Origin: Bacillota bacterium
Lineage (GTDB): Bacteria; Bacillota; Sulfobacillia; Sulfobacillales; Sulfobacillaceae
Direction: 5' to 3'
DNA: 64,000 bases
NCBI GenBank assembly: GCA_026627065.1
Contig: JAPNUO010000002.1
Coordinates: 62,001 to 126,000, forward strand
A model generated the notes under the pieces. It was not told the DNA's origin, did no database searches, and saw nothing but the letters and a program-made list of their open reading frames with translations. Both the position numbers and the translations under genes were made by a program. This document shows, piece after piece, positions 26,503-38,425 of this stretch. Position 1 is the stretch's first letter. Each line of letters starts with the position of its first letter.

Positions 26503-28379
26503 ATGCCCGAAGAAGTGCAAAAGCCCACCGCCTCGCGGCGCAAGCCGTCGGCCCTGGAGCGCCGCATTGACGCCCTGGAGCAGGTCCTGATCCAGATCTA
26601 TGGCCCGGAGCGCCTGGTGCTGCGCGCGGGAAAGCTTCAGGCCCTAAAACAGCTGCGATCAGGCAATCTGGAACTGAAAGTGCTGGCTCTGGAGAAGCTC
26701 ATTCTCGATGATCCGGGCATTACTGAAGTGCCAACGCGCCGGAGCCTTGGGAAAATCCTCTCCCGGCTTGAGGATGAACTGGCAGACATGATTGCGCGGC
26801 GCACCTTGGAAGACGAGCTGGAAAAGAAAATTGCGGAGCGTATGCAGGAGCGGCACGAAGAATACGTGCGCGACATCCGCAATCAAATTCTTAAAGAGGA
26901 CGGGGGGCCGGAAACGGCGGAAACGCTCAAAAAGCTGGAGCGGCTGCAGGAGCTGGACCTCGTGTCGCTGGCGGGCTCCGCGCTGGACGTGGTCAGGCCG
27001 TCAACGTTGAGCGAGGTCGTGGGCCAAGGGCCGGCCATCGAAAGCCTCATGGCTAAGCTGGCCTCGCCCTATCCGCAGCACGTCCTCCTTTATGGACCGC
27101 CCGGCGTCGGCAAGACTACGGTGGCGCGCCTGGTGCTGGAGGCAGCCAAGGCCTTTCCTCAATCGCCGTTTCAGGACAATGCCCCCTTTGTGGAAGCCGA
27201 CGGCACCACGCTTCGCTGGGATCCCCGGGAAGTGACCAATCCCCTCTTGGGCTCGGTCCACGACCCCATCTATCAGGGGGCCCGCCGCGAACTGGCCGAA
27301 AGCGGCATTCCCGAGCCGAAGACCGGCCTCGTCACGGAAGCGCACGGCGGCGTCCTGTTCATCGACGAAATCGGGGAAATGGATCCCATTTTGCAGAACA
27401 AGCTCCTGAAGGTGCTGGAGGATAAGCGGGTGCGGTTCGATTCCCCTTATTACGACCCCAACGACCTGAACGTGCCGCAGTACGTGCATAAGCTCTTTCA
27501 AGAGGGGGCGCCCGCCGACTTTATTCTGGTAGGGGCCACGACGCGGCGGCCTGAGGAGATCGCGCCCGCTTTGCGCTCGCGCTGCGCGGAAATTTTCTTT
27601 GATCCTCTGAGGCCCGAGGACATCCAGCGCATCGTGGAGGGGGCGGCGGCCAAGCTCGGCCTCGACGTGGAGCCCGACGCGGCGGCGCTGATTAGCCAGT
27701 ACACCCTGGAGGGACGGCGCGCGGTGACCCTTGTGGTCGACGCGTACTCCACGCGTTACCTCGCCCGCGGTCAGCGGCCCGATCGGCTGGACCGGGAAAC
27801 CGTGGAGCGCGTCATCAGCCGCTCGCGCCTCAGCCCGGTCAACCCCTGGACCAGCCGCGACCCGGAGCCGGGCCATGTGTTGGGTCTCGCGGTGTCGGGA
27901 TTTCACGGTTTGGTGCTCGAGGTGGAAGCGGCGGTCTTTCCCGCTCACGAACGGGGCCGCGGCCGCTGGCGATTTAACGAAACGGCCGGCAGCATGGCCA
28001 AGGATTCGGTGTTCAACGCCGAAGCGTGCCTGCGCCGGGTTACCGGCCGCGATCTCTCCCAATACGACATCCACGTCAATATTGTGGGCGGCGGCAACAT
28101 CGACGGACCTTCGGCGGGGGTCGCCATTTTCGTAGCGGTGTACAGCGCCCTCACGCAAACTCCGGTGCGGCTGGACACCGCCATCACGGGAGAGTTGTCT
28201 CTGTCCGGGCGCGTGAAACCGGTGGGCGGCATTCCCGAAAAAATCTTCGGGGCGAGCCAGGCCGGGCTCCGCCGGGTAATCCTGCCGGCGGACAACGCGC
28301 ACGACGTGCCCCATACCGCTCAGCGCCCGGAACTCATTTTCGTGCGGTCCGTTGACGAGGTGCTAAGCGAGGTGCTTTT

Positions 28380-28383
<4 letters not shown>
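26503..28383 (+). CDS. lonC: Lon family ATP-dependent protease (LonC type)
   Basis: This 626-residue protein combines an N-terminal coiled region (about 20-160), an AAA+ domain with Walker A YGPPGVGKTTVARL and Walker B GGVLFIDEIGEMD, and a C-terminal Lon peptidase domain with the catalytic Ser in DGPSAGVAIFVAVYSAL and Lys in GGIPEKIFGASQ. It lacks the LAN substrate domain of LonA and has no membrane segment as in LonB, fitting LonC. The ATG at 26503 has GAGAGGGGGGT upstream; an earlier ATG at 26482 overlaps rplI. It is next to dnaB, as in several Clostridia-like genomes. Confidence 0.88.
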
Positions 28384-31009
<2,626 letters not shown>

Positions 31010-31063
31010 TCCTGGGCGACTTGGAACCGGAGAGATCGCCTTCTCTCACTGAAATCGCTGCAG

Positions 31064-31115
31064 AAAACCCTCCCCCACGGGATGAGAGACTCTCACACCG
31101 CCTTGGGAGGGTTTT
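31064..31115 (+). terminator. terminator after purA
   Basis: AAAACCCTCCC and GGGAGGGTTTT form a long stem around an inner GAGAG/CTCTC hairpin, ending in a T-tract, about 55 nt after the purA stop. The stem is symmetrical with A-tract on the other side, so it could also work on the minus strand. Confidence 0.75.
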
Positions 31116-31224
31116 CATCGCACACATGGGCGAAGTCAAATGCCCGGGAATGCCGCGGAGGGGCAGGACGTCGCGTTTCTGCCTCGGTTGCAACCCGTCT
31201 CTCATTATGGTATGATAACGCCGT

Positions 31225-31300
31225 GCGGAAGTAGCTCAGTTGGCAGAGCGTCGGCTTCCCAAGCCGAAGGTCGCGGGTTCGAGGCCCGTCTTCCGCTCCA
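31225..31300 (+). tRNA. tRNA-Gly (anticodon CCC)
   Basis: Complete cloverleaf with acceptor GCGGAAG/CTTCCGC, D-arm AGCTCAGTTGGCAGAGC, anticodon loop TTCCCAA, T-loop GGTTCGAGGCC, discriminator T and encoded CCA. Reads GGG codons. Confidence 0.96.
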
Positions 31301-31306
31301 GTTTTT

Positions 31307-31330
31307 CCTCGCCAAGGCGGGGATTTTTTT
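31307..31330 (+). terminator. terminator after tRNA-Gly
   Basis: The stem CCTCGCC/GGCGGGG with an AA loop is followed by A and seven T residues, 6 nt after the tRNA. Confidence 0.85.
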
Positions 31331-31351
31331 GTAAATGGCAGGTGACCCTCC

Positions 31352-32029
31352 TTGCGGGCGCTACTTATGGTCGCGGAGCGGATTGGCGCTGAGGGCAGTA
31401 CGTTTGGCCTCTCCGGCAATGTCAGCGAGCGAGACGCGGGCGACCCCGGGGCGTTTTGGATTACGCCGTCGGGGGTTGCGTGGCCTGAGATTCGCCGCGC
31501 GCACCTGGTGCAGCTCGCGGTCTCAAGCGGCGCCGTGCAACAGGGCACCTTGCGCCCTTCGACGGAATGGCGCATGCATCGGGCCCTCTATGAGCGCCAT
31601 CCCTGGATCGGGGGTGTTGTGCACTTACACTCGCCGTATGCCACCATTCTTTCCGTCATTCACGAGCCGGTCCGCGCGGTCCACTACCAGATGGCGCGGG
31701 TGGGCAACGAAGTCCCCGTCGTGCCGTATGCGACCTACGGCACCGAGGAACTCGCGCAATTGGTCCGGGACGCCATCCAGCCTGAACAACGGGCCGTTCT
31801 CCTGGCCAATCACGGCCTGGTGGCGGTCGGATCGTCCGCCGCCGACGCCTATCGCGCAAGCCAAGAAGTCGAATGGACAGCCCGGATTCAGTATCACGCG
31901 ATGCTAGCGGGGTCGCCTCGGGTGCTGACGCCGGCCCAGCTGGACGCGGTGCGGGCTGCGTTTAAAGATTACGGTCAGGCTTGGCAACCGCCCGACGATG
32001 CCGACCGCTCTCCTGCAGGTGAGCCATGA
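31352..32029 (+). CDS. class II aldolase/adducin family protein
   Basis: The 225-residue protein has the zinc class II aldolase (FucA/AraD) pattern: GLSGNVSERD for phosphate binding, ITPSGVAW, the metal-binding VVHLHSPYATILSV (two His) and a third His in LLANHGLVAVG, with EW...H near 90-100. It acts on a phosphorylated sugar by aldol cleavage or epimerisation; the substrate cannot be read. Start is TTG 31352 after AGGTGA (ATG 31367 is possible); the N-terminal helix is shorter than usual. Its tail overlaps a convergent gene by 68 nt. Confidence 0.85.
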   Translation: MRALLMVAERIGAEGSTFGLSGNVSERDAGDPGAFWITPSGVAWPEIRRAHLVQLAVSSGAVQQGTLRPSTEWRMHRALYERHPWIGGVVHLHSPYATILSVIHEPVRAVHYQMARVGNEVPVVPYATYGTEELAQLVRDAIQPEQRAVLLANHGLVAVGSSAADAYRASQEVEWTARIQYHAMLAGSPRVLTPAQLDAVRAAFKDYGQAWQPPDDADRSPAGEP

Positions 32030-32399
32030 AGAGGGCCAGTCCGCTGTACCAGAGGGCGCTAAGCGCAATCTCGCAAAACGGCCACCAGTGGGTGACGACA
32101 TCGAAGCGGTAGAGGATGCTCCCCAGACTGGCATATTGCGAAAACGCCGTAGCAAGGCTCGCAGTGACAGGCAGGTGCAGGATGACCTGGTTCATCGTCC
32201 CGCCCAGGAGCCCCGCAATGAGCCCTAAATAAAAGAGGTCGCGACGCGTTGCCACTCGCGCCGCCACGTAAAAAAGGCGCAATGTGAGCGCCAGGGACGC
32301 GATGTTTAAGACCACCATCGCGGGAGGGCTGACGCCCAGCGCCCAAAGGCCCGTCGGCCCGGCAATCAGGCCGGCGGCGATGACTGTCAGCCACATCAT
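31962..32399 (-). CDS. hypothetical membrane protein (145 aa)
   Basis: Four hydrophobic segments are visible (about 4-24, 28-45, 55-75 and 105-128). I choose the ATG at 32399 because AAAAGGAG lies about 10 nt upstream; the frame is open 32 codons further. No family is recognised. It overlaps the class II aldolase gene at its 3' end and diverges from the next gene across a 119-bp spacer. Confidence 0.65.
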   Translation of the reverse strand: MMWLTVIAAGLIAGPTGLWALGVSPPAMVVLNIASLALTLRLFYVAARVATRRDLFYLGLIAGLLGGTMNQVILHLPVTASLATAFSQYASLGSILYRFDVVTHWWPFCEIALSALWYSGLALFMAHLQESGRHRRAVAKPDRNL

Positions 32400-32518
32400 A
32401 CGGTGCCCCGCTCCTTTTCTGTTATGCTCCCACTCTATGTCAGCGGCTACAGGTCTAGACCGGCAGGACGAGTCATATCCTCCACTAGCACTCATGGGGG
32501 CAAGGAACGGGGGGAATC

Positions 32519-32911
32519 ATGGTGCGCCGTCTACTCATCGTCGTCTCGGCGGTGCTGATGCTGCTGGGCCTCATCGTCTTGACGTGGGGATTTCGCGACC
32601 TGCCCATCGACGAGCGGCCCGAATGGATGGTCGTGCAGATGGTGGTTTGGCCGGTGGCTGCGCTAGGACTGGTCGAGCTCTTTCGCCTCCGGCGGTACGC
32701 GCGGCAAGGCTTTCGCATTCAGGCGGACCGCTGGCGTCTCGCGGTTCACGGCATTCCGGCCCTGGCCGTGGTGGTCCTGCCTTCCGGCAGTTTTACCCAA
32801 TGGTTTGGGCCCGGTTCGATTTGGGCGCTGCTGGATTTTCCGACCGCGAAAGTCATGGCGGCCTTTTGGCTGGCCGCCACGCTCTGGGCGAGCTGGGAGG
32901 TGACTTTGTGA
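32519..32911 (+). CDS. hypothetical membrane protein (130 aa)
   Basis: This protein has four hydrophobic segments (about 4-24, 38-54, 72-90 and 103-125) and a short basic cytoplasmic loop (RLRRYARQGF). GGGGGGAA precedes the ATG. Its stop overlaps the GTG start of the L,D-transpeptidase (GTGA), so the two are translationally coupled and this may be an envelope partner. No family is recognised. Confidence 0.72.
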   Translation: MVRRLLIVVSAVLMLLGLIVLTWGFRDLPIDERPEWMVVQMVVWPVAALGLVELFRLRRYARQGFRIQADRWRLAVHGIPALAVVVLPSGSFTQWFGPGSIWALLDFPTAKVMAAFWLAATLWASWEVTL

Positions 32912-33669
32912 TTTGGCGCGTCGCGACCGCTGTTCTGCTGGCCGCGGTCATGTGGCTGTGCCTCTCCGGCATTCAGGAAATCTTGGGCACTACCGCCATG
33001 GCCGCCGAGCGGGTGGATACCAAAATCGTGATCAATGTGCCGGAGCATCGCCTGTACTTGTATCGCAACCACAAGCTCTTTCAAGTGTATCCGGTGGCGG
33101 TGGGAAAGCCGGAAACGCCGAGCCCCCGCGGCGAATTTTACATCACCCAAAAAGCGATTTGGGGCGACGGTTTTGGTACGCGCTGGATGCGGATCTCTAC
33201 GCCCTGGGGCATTTACGGCATTCATGGCACGAACAAGCCGTGGTCGGTGGGCACCGTGGCCTCCCATGGCTGCTTTCGCATGTTGAATCGCGACGTCGAG
33301 CAGGTCTACGCCCTGGTGTCGGTCAATACGCCGGTCATTGTGGAAGGCATTACGCCCTATACCTCCATCCAGCGGCCGCTAAATCCAGGGGCGATCGGGC
33401 AGGACGTGGTGGAACTGCAGCGCTTGTTGCGGCTGGCCCGCACCTATCACGGCCCGCTGTCCGGAATCTACACCCCGGCGGTGGCGGATGCCGTCAAGGC
33501 GTTTCAGACCACCGTCGGCCTCCCCGCCACCGGCACAGCAGACCTAAAAACCGTGCATACGCTCCTGACCTACACCGGACAGGCAGGGCTGAAGCCAGGC
33601 TATCTCACGCGGCCTCACGCGGAGAGCCAAGGGCCCTCGGCGAACAAGAGGTCATCGCCAGGCGCCTGA
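32908..33669 (+). CDS. L,D-transpeptidase with peptidoglycan-binding domain
   Basis: The 253-residue protein has an N-terminal signal or anchor (about 1-30), a YkuD domain starting KIVINVPEHRLYLYRNHKLF with the catalytic HGT...SHGCFRMLNRDVEQVY (His and Cys), and a C-terminal PG_binding_1 domain (GQDVVELQRLLRLARTYHG, AVKAFQTTVGLPATGTAD). It likely cross-links peptidoglycan, or spore cortex, outside the membrane. GTG 32908 is chosen from the 4-nt overlap with the upstream gene; the same frame is open 208 codons further upstream but that part is not protein-like. Confidence 0.92.
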   Translation: MIWRVATAVLLAAVMWLCLSGIQEILGTTAMAAERVDTKIVINVPEHRLYLYRNHKLFQVYPVAVGKPETPSPRGEFYITQKAIWGDGFGTRWMRISTPWGIYGIHGTNKPWSVGTVASHGCFRMLNRDVEQVYALVSVNTPVIVEGITPYTSIQRPLNPGAIGQDVVELQRLLRLARTYHGPLSGIYTPAVADAVKAFQTTVGLPATGTADLKTVHTLLTYTGQAGLKPGYLTRPHAESQGPSANKRSSPGA

Positions 33670-33782
33670 CAGAGCTACCCCCAAAGGTGCGACAAGAAGG
33701 GTTTGATAACGCGAACGCCAGACGCCATCCAACTTTTTCCCTTGAACACCTCAAAGACTCCGGTGTATAATCGAATGCGACT

Positions 33783-33858
33783 GCTGGCGTAGCTCAGTCG
33801 GTAGAGCAGCGGTTTCGTAAACCGCAGGTCGTCGGTTCGAGTCCGACCGCCAGCTCCA
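33783..33858 (+). tRNA. tRNA-Thr (anticodon CGU)
   Basis: Complete cloverleaf with acceptor GCTGGCG/CGCCAGC, D-arm AGCTCAGTCGGTAGAGC, anticodon loop TTCGTAA, T-loop GGTTCGAGTCC and encoded CCA. The accessory region starts right after this gene, so it may be an integration target. Confidence 0.96.
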
Positions 33859-33872
33859 GTCAAAAACCCACG

Positions 33873-33897
33873 TCCCGCAAGGCGTTGCGGGATTTTT
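33873..33897 (+). terminator. terminator after tRNA-Thr
   Basis: The stem TCCCGCAA/TTGCGGGA with loop GGCG-type spacing is followed by five T residues. Confidence 0.82.
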
Positions 33898-33899
33898 GT

Positions 33900-34580
33900 T
33901 TGTCAATTTTTCTCCTTCTCGACGGCCGCGGGCCGCAGAACGGGCGCTATGCCGCGCTAGCGGGATGCCAATTCCTCTACGAGCATACGCACCGATGGCT
34001 GCCGGGCCGCGTTTAGCTCGGGACACCCATTTTTTACGCGGCCCAAGTCTGGGTCATAGGGAGGAGTCGTGGCGGCGGTGGCGGGCCTTGGGTCTTTTCC
34101 AGCTGCGACCCCGCCAGGCCGAGGGCCGGCCAGATTTCGCGTGTCGGGCTCAATCGGGCGCGAGTGGAGATTATCGATGTTTCCATTTCCCTGATATAAC
34201 AATCCCTATGATGGATCCTCGCCGTCTACGGCACATCGGCTGGCGGGACAACCATGGACACGTCGATCGGTGCACAAGACGCAATATAAGCAGGCAACCA
34301 CGCCGGCACCTTGACCGCAGTTCGGGGGTGGATGGTGCTGGTCGCTCGGCCCGCTTTGGGCATCTGCGTATATACGGCCTGGAGTCTGCGGGCGTCAAGA
34401 TCTTTAAGGGTTTCGGTCCCATCGCGTGCAAAAACGGTCGGGCATAACGGCGATTCGCTTGTACCGTCGTGTCACGCCTACGGGGTGTGACGCGTACGGG
34501 CGGTAGCTACCCCGCTCCAGCCACCGTTCCAAAATCGATCAGAACCTTCGTTCACCTTGTGGCCTCCAGTTAGGATCATG
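33900..34580. other. non-coding accessory stretch after tRNA-Thr
   Basis: No intact gene is supported. Frames here are short and lack start signals. An imperfect hairpin, GTCACGCC/GGTGTGAC, lies near 34471-34490. This looks like decayed mobile DNA between the tRNA and the integrase fragment. Confidence 0.5.
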
Positions 34581-34583
34581 GCG

Positions 34584-34830
34584 CTAAGCGGCCGCTTCCT
34601 TTTCCACCCAATTTTTGGCTTCGCGTTTGGTATCAATCGTTTGGGTTAGTTCCCGACGTTTTTCCGTCTCAGCATCGTAAAGGACGACGGCACCCTTCGC
34701 CGCCAGGATGGGAGTTGGCGAGGATCAATGCCATAGGGCTGTTTGGGGCGCGGGGCATTCTGCACCATCACCACGGTGAAGCCTGCCGAGTGTACGGCAA
34801 GCGAGCCTTTTCTAGAGCATAACAGAAAAA
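34584..34830 (-). pseudogene. fragment of a tyrosine integrase arm-binding domain
   Basis: On the minus strand one frame reads AKGAVVLYDAETEKRRELTQ followed by TIDTKREAKNWVEKEA and a stop. This is the beta-sheet plus helix pattern of integrase arm-type DNA-binding domains (a G-KRR...-TK-EA--W pattern). The upstream part (FTVVMVQNAPRPKQPYGIDP) is in a different frame, so a frameshift separates them. The catalytic core is missing. Identification rests on pattern only. Confidence 0.4.
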
Positions 34831-34904
34831 GACTTGGCAGCCGCTTATAGCAGATGCCCCCCGCAGCCATGGGCCAAGACTGGCGCCACGTGGCAGCGTT
34901 CTTG

Positions 34905-35282
34905 TTAAGGCAACTTTCGCACAATTTCACGAGCAAGGGAGATGGCACGCTGGGCATTCCCTTGGCTTACACGGTATGACTCCCGATAGTCTGCTCGAAC
35001 TCGGTACGTCTTCAGGGTATTCAGTAACTTGCCGACCGCAAGGGCGTTCGGAAGCCGGCTCTTGGTTTTGTACCACTCGATTAGGCACTCGTGCTTGGTA
35101 TAGTTGCGGTTAATCGATTGATCACTGTCAGCCGCTTTGTTCAAGGCATGGTGATAGGCTGCGTAGTAGGCTCGACTTACTGCGGTTCGCCATTTTCCCT
35201 CTTCGTGGCCTGCTGGCAAGCTGCTGTGGGTGGTGATATGGTCCGCTAGGGTAAGAAAGTCCTGCCAATCGAACGAGGGCAT
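34905..35282 (-). CDS. HEPN-like domain protein (125 aa)
   Basis: The protein has the helix AVSRAYYAAYHHALNKA (about 33-49) and a C-terminal helix pair VRADYRESYRVSQGNAQRAISLAREIV. This is the SRAYYAAFH...R--ADY pattern of HEPN-type helical bundles, found in RNases, toxins and nucleotidyltransferase partners. A canonical R-X4-H nuclease motif can be read as RAYYAAYH only loosely. It is the last gene of a three-gene minus-strand operon, 1 nt after the preceding gene. RNase or toxin activity is unproven. Confidence 0.75.
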   Translation of the reverse strand: MPSFDWQDFLTLADHITTHSSLPAGHEEGKWRTAVSRAYYAAYHHALNKAADSDQSINRNYTKHECLIEWYKTKSRLPNALAVGKLLNTLKTYRVRADYRESYRVSQGNAQRAISLAREIVRKLP

Positions 35283-35283
35283 G

Positions 35284-35916
35284 TCATTCCGTGTCCTCCA
35301 CGATAAAGTTCAACGGCCAGGATGCCGCCTGTTCGGGAAATTGCTCCCCGTACCACTCTATCAGGCGTATCAAGCGCCCCACATCGCCTTCCGGGTCATC
35401 GGTACCAGGAATCTCCATTAGCAAAGCGTCATTGTCGACAGTGTCGTCTCGTACCAATGTCACATGCCAACCGGCCTCAGGTCGTCTGCCCCATAGCTCC
35501 CACGCTTTCTGAGCCACGCTTTCCACCACATCCCAAAATCTCGGAAACGCCTGAGAAAACTGTTCCACGAGCTCCTGGGCCCCGCCACCAACCTCAACCA
35601 GCTCGCGCAGGCTCCCACGAACCACATAGGGTGTCTGGACAACAGGAGTGCACGAAGTAGACGCCTCCGGAACACTATAGCCGAACGATTTTCCCTGGGT
35701 GCTGATGACTCCGTTATACACCACGAGTGTGTCGCCCTGATTCCTGACAACCTGCGAGAGCCAATGAGGAAGGTTCTCGATAGGCGGCTGTAAAAGGAAT
35801 GAAAACGAAACCGCCGTCGTGGATGGCTCGAGGCCTGCCGACATCAGACGAGTAGACCATGGACTCCCTGTCCAGCTGGAATCGGTGTTGCAAATAACGT
35901 CAAGATACGACATCAT
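35284..35916 (-). CDS. hypothetical protein, middle gene of HEPN operon
   Basis: I do not recognise this 210-residue protein. It has no signal peptide or membrane segment. The N-terminal half (about 35-120) is strand-rich; the C-terminal half has an amphipathic helix (LREL..AQELVEQFSQAFPRFWDVVESVAQKAWEL) and a compact acidic end (GWHVTLVRDD, LLMEIPGTDD, FIVEDTE). The start overlaps the previous gene by 17 nt and the HEPN gene starts 1 nt after the stop. This spacing implies fixed stoichiometry of a complex. Confidence 0.75.
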   Translation of the reverse strand: MMSYLDVICNTDSSWTGSPWSTRLMSAGLEPSTTAVSFSFLLQPPIENLPHWLSQVVRNQGDTLVVYNGVISTQGKSFGYSVPEASTSCTPVVQTPYVVRGSLRELVEVGGGAQELVEQFSQAFPRFWDVVESVAQKAWELWGRRPEAGWHVTLVRDDTVDNDALLMEIPGTDDPEGDVGRLIRLIEWYGEQFPEQAASWPLNFIVEDTE

Positions 35917-36391
35917 TCCCGACGCCTCCCCGAGAAAGAGCCCACACCGCTAAGGTCTGCGTCCCGATTGTCACTCCGTCGACCTCGACGACCATAGAAT
36001 AGTGTCCTTCCAGTGGCAGCAACAGGTTCTGCAAGTTCAACCCTACGACCGCCTGGACGTCTTCATCGGGTACAGCTGGGTACCCTGATTCCGGATGGAA
36101 GCGCAAAGGAATAGGTTGTGACTCAAAGACGACCTGACTGTTCGGTGCGAGGAGGCGCAGTCCCAACCTCGGCGGCTCCTCCGAATTCGGGGCTATTCCC
36201 CGTAACCCAATGACCAAGGCAAAGGTAAACTCTGTGGGGATGTACCGGGGCTGCAACAGCAACGTTGGGCCCACGACGAAAAAAGGCATCCTGCCCAGCG
36301 GGCCGGGCGGACCGATGAATTGCTCTGGCGGGACACCACCGACCTGCAGGCCTGCGAAGATAAAGGCAACCTCGGGATGCGGCATTCTCAT
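35900..36391 (-). CDS. DUF6941-like beta-sandwich protein, first gene of HEPN operon
   Basis: The 163-residue cytoplasmic protein has the layout of small DUF6941-type proteins: an N-terminal strand VAFIFAGLQV, a Pro-rich loop, FTFALVIGLRG, RLGLRLLAPNSQVVFE, and a C-terminal LLLPLEGHYSMVVEVDGVTIG, typical of an immunoglobulin-like sandwich. Function of the family is unknown. AAGGA precedes the ATG and a perfect TATAAT lies about 25 nt upstream. It opens the operon with the 210-aa protein and the HEPN-like protein. Confidence 0.65.
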   Translation of the reverse strand: MRMPHPEVAFIFAGLQVGGVPPEQFIGPPGPLGRMPFFVVGPTLLLQPRYIPTEFTFALVIGLRGIAPNSEEPPRLGLRLLAPNSQVVFESQPIPLRFHPESGYPAVPDEDVQAVVGLNLQNLLLPLEGHYSMVVEVDGVTIGTQTLAVWALSRGGVGNDVVS

Positions 36392-36415
36392 TCCGTCCTT
36401 TCCTCGCTACTATTC

Positions 36416-36421
36416 ATTATA
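36416..36421 (-). promoter_or_regulatory. -10 box of the HEPN operon
   Basis: TATAAT on the minus strand, 25 nt before the first start codon. No good -35 is seen at 16-18 bp; an upstream T-run (TTTTTT) may contribute. Confidence 0.5.
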
Positions 36422-36505
36422 CCGCGACGAGGAAAAAAGGGTGCATGTTAGTCTCTTTGATGAATGTCCCAAATCCGCAGACATTGGGGTACGAGGTGAG
36501 AGGCG

Positions 36506-36800
36506 ATGGGTCGACGGGATGCTGTGGCGTTTAAGGACTAAGCGGTACGTTTGGTCCGCGAAGGCCACCGCAGCGAGGCCTTTGTTGCGCACGCATGGGG
36601 AATTCCTGAAAATCCCCGGCATGACTGGGTGCACGCGTGGGACAAGTACCCGGAGCCACCGTTTGTCGGATCGGGGCGGTTGTGCCCTACCGAGCAAGCA
36701 ACGCGTGATTTGAGGCGCCGGATCCGCGATTTGGAAGAAAAGAATGCGATCCTAAAAAAAGCGATGCACCTCGTCGCTAGCGGCCGGAAATCACATGGAC
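36506..36800 (+). pseudogene. IS3-family transposase OrfA remnant
   Basis: From ATG 36506 the frame reads MGRRDAVAFKD, a TAA stop, then AVRLVREGHRSEAFVAHAWG, a helix-turn-helix, PFVGSGRL, and the leucine-zipper-like RRRIRDLEEKNAILKKAMH. This is the OrfA order (helix-turn-helix followed by coiled coil). The in-frame stop at codon 12 and lost catalytic partner make it a pseudogene. Confidence 0.8.
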
Positions 36801-37560
36801 GTTCATTCCTGCACACCGCTTGCCCTGCCGGATCAAGACGCGGCGTCAAGTCTTGTCTGTCTCGCGGAGCGGAGATGATTCGTGGCAGCGGCGCACGCCC
36901 AAACCCGACGGTACGCTGCCCAACTCCCACAGATTTTCGCGGGAAGTTCCAAAATTACGGCGGTACTGTGCCACCAAGGGGAAATGATTGCGCAAAAACC
37001 TCGGCCCGACTCATGGCGGCGTTCGGCTTGCGGTCGTGCGTCTCGCGGCGCGGGCCGCGTCGGTCTCGGTGGAGCGCCCAACCGGGTGAATCTACAATGC
37101 ATCGCCGAGCGTCCGCATCCGGTCGGGATGGCGGACATCCCGGATTGCCGGACGGCCGAAGGCTGGCTGTCTTGAGCCCCCATGGAAGATATCTACTGTT
37201 GCTCTATGGTTGGTTGGGCGCTCGGCAACCGGATGACGGAGGCACTTGTGATCTGTGCTGGAGACCAAGCTGTGTAGGGCTATCGGCCGCCGTAGGGTGT
37301 GATTCCTCATTCCTACCGAGAGGGCTTACCCAGTCCACGTGCGCCATTATCGCATGCAGGCCAGTTTGAGCCGTGGCCGCCACGGGTATGATAACGCGTG
37401 TATCAAATGGTGGCACAGTTTCTTCTTTATTAAAAGAACGCACGGATCTGTCAGCACCTGTGGCGGACCCGGCGCGAGGCGATGTCGGCCCACATCGAGA
37501 TTTTCTATCACAGCCAGCGTGTCCCCGCACCCCCGCAGCGTGTCCGGTCGTGGGCATGAG
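36800..37560 (+). pseudogene. IS3-family transposase OrfB (DDE integrase) remnant
   Basis: Pieces of the DDE integrase are readable in different frames: CLSRGAE-type N-terminus near 36860, MEDIYCCSMVGWALGNRMTE near 37182 (the DLYSR-VVGWA region), SLSRGRHGYDNACIKWW near 37365 (SMSR-G-C-DNA-ES region, catalytic Glu lost) and EAMSAHIEIFYHSQR near 37480 (YIE-FYN--R). The first Asp region is not recognisable. Multiple frameshifts and stops are present. Confidence 0.7.
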
Positions 37561-37565
37561 CCTCG

Positions 37566-38425
37566 GGGCGGCGGGGGCCGAAGACGGAACCGATCGCCCG
37601 GCGACCCTGATCCAGGCCCTGCCGCCCGCCGATCTCACGAGGAGGGGACCCCCGAATTTTCGTTATCGAATTTATTGACAAAATCCACCCGACGCCAGCA
37701 CACGTCGCCGTTGCCGGTGCCTGCGACTAGCGGAGGATTACCCGGCACCGTGACCCTGGAGGGTTTCGGCGACGGCTGTGTGCGGCAGCGGACTTCGCGA
37801 TAATGTCCAACGCTTTCCGGCATGGACTGTGCGGTATGCCGCCCCATGTGAGGCGGAGGAGGTGGAAGCAGCATAACCCATTTCGCCGATGGGCGAGTTC
37901 TGGGTAGGCGGCACAAAAAGGTACCACAACATGCCAACAGATGTACTACGCAGCTTCCGTAAACTTTCGCGCCCGTAGTTCGCCTTTACCCTACCGTAAC
38001 CGCGATGCGAAAAAACAGAGGATATTCCCTGCCAGCGGTCTTCCTGCTTCCAGTTGGTGCGGTAAGGTGCAAGACGTCGAAGACGAGCTGCGCGGGCATC
38101 ACTCGCATCGGCTCTGCCCTCTTTGAGCAACCATGGGGCTAAAGGTCGTCCTTACAGAATAAAGGACCTGGCGTCCCGATTACTACGAAATCCGACGAAC
38201 GGCTCAGTGCGCACTTGCCGTGACAAGCTATCCCGGAAATCCTGGGATACCGAGATGGCCAAGCGCTCGGCTTGGCGCTGCGACGGCGTGGGGTGGGACT
38301 CCGAAACGGCACGGGCCACGGTAACCCCCTGGTCAATGCGACGGGAAATCTTTGCGGCATTGAGGGAACGCGCCGGACCTTTCCGGAGTTTGTCTCGTAG
38401 GGCAGAGAACACGGGAGATGAGACA
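37566..38425. other. 860-bp stretch without supported genes
   Basis: Only overlapping short frames are present, without ribosome-binding sites. The frame of the next gene is open back to 38123, but that part is Arg/Ser-rich and precedes the signal peptide start. Likely remnant DNA next to the IS3 wreck. Confidence 0.5.

Larger units (their letters stand above)
36466..37565 (+). mobile_element. decayed IS3-family insertion sequence
   Basis: The stretch carries orfA-like and orfB-like transposase remnants in several frames in the usual order and spacing of an IS3 element. Left end may be TGTCCCAAATCCGCAG at 36466. I could not find its inverted partner on the right. Stops and frameshifts are numerous, so the element is inactive. 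Confidence 0.7.

Noticed and set aside
32284..32907. Upstream extension of the L,D-transpeptidase frame
   Set aside because: It overlaps another supported gene, is Arg/Gly-rich, and precedes the signal peptide; the GTG at 32908 with a 4-nt overlap is better.
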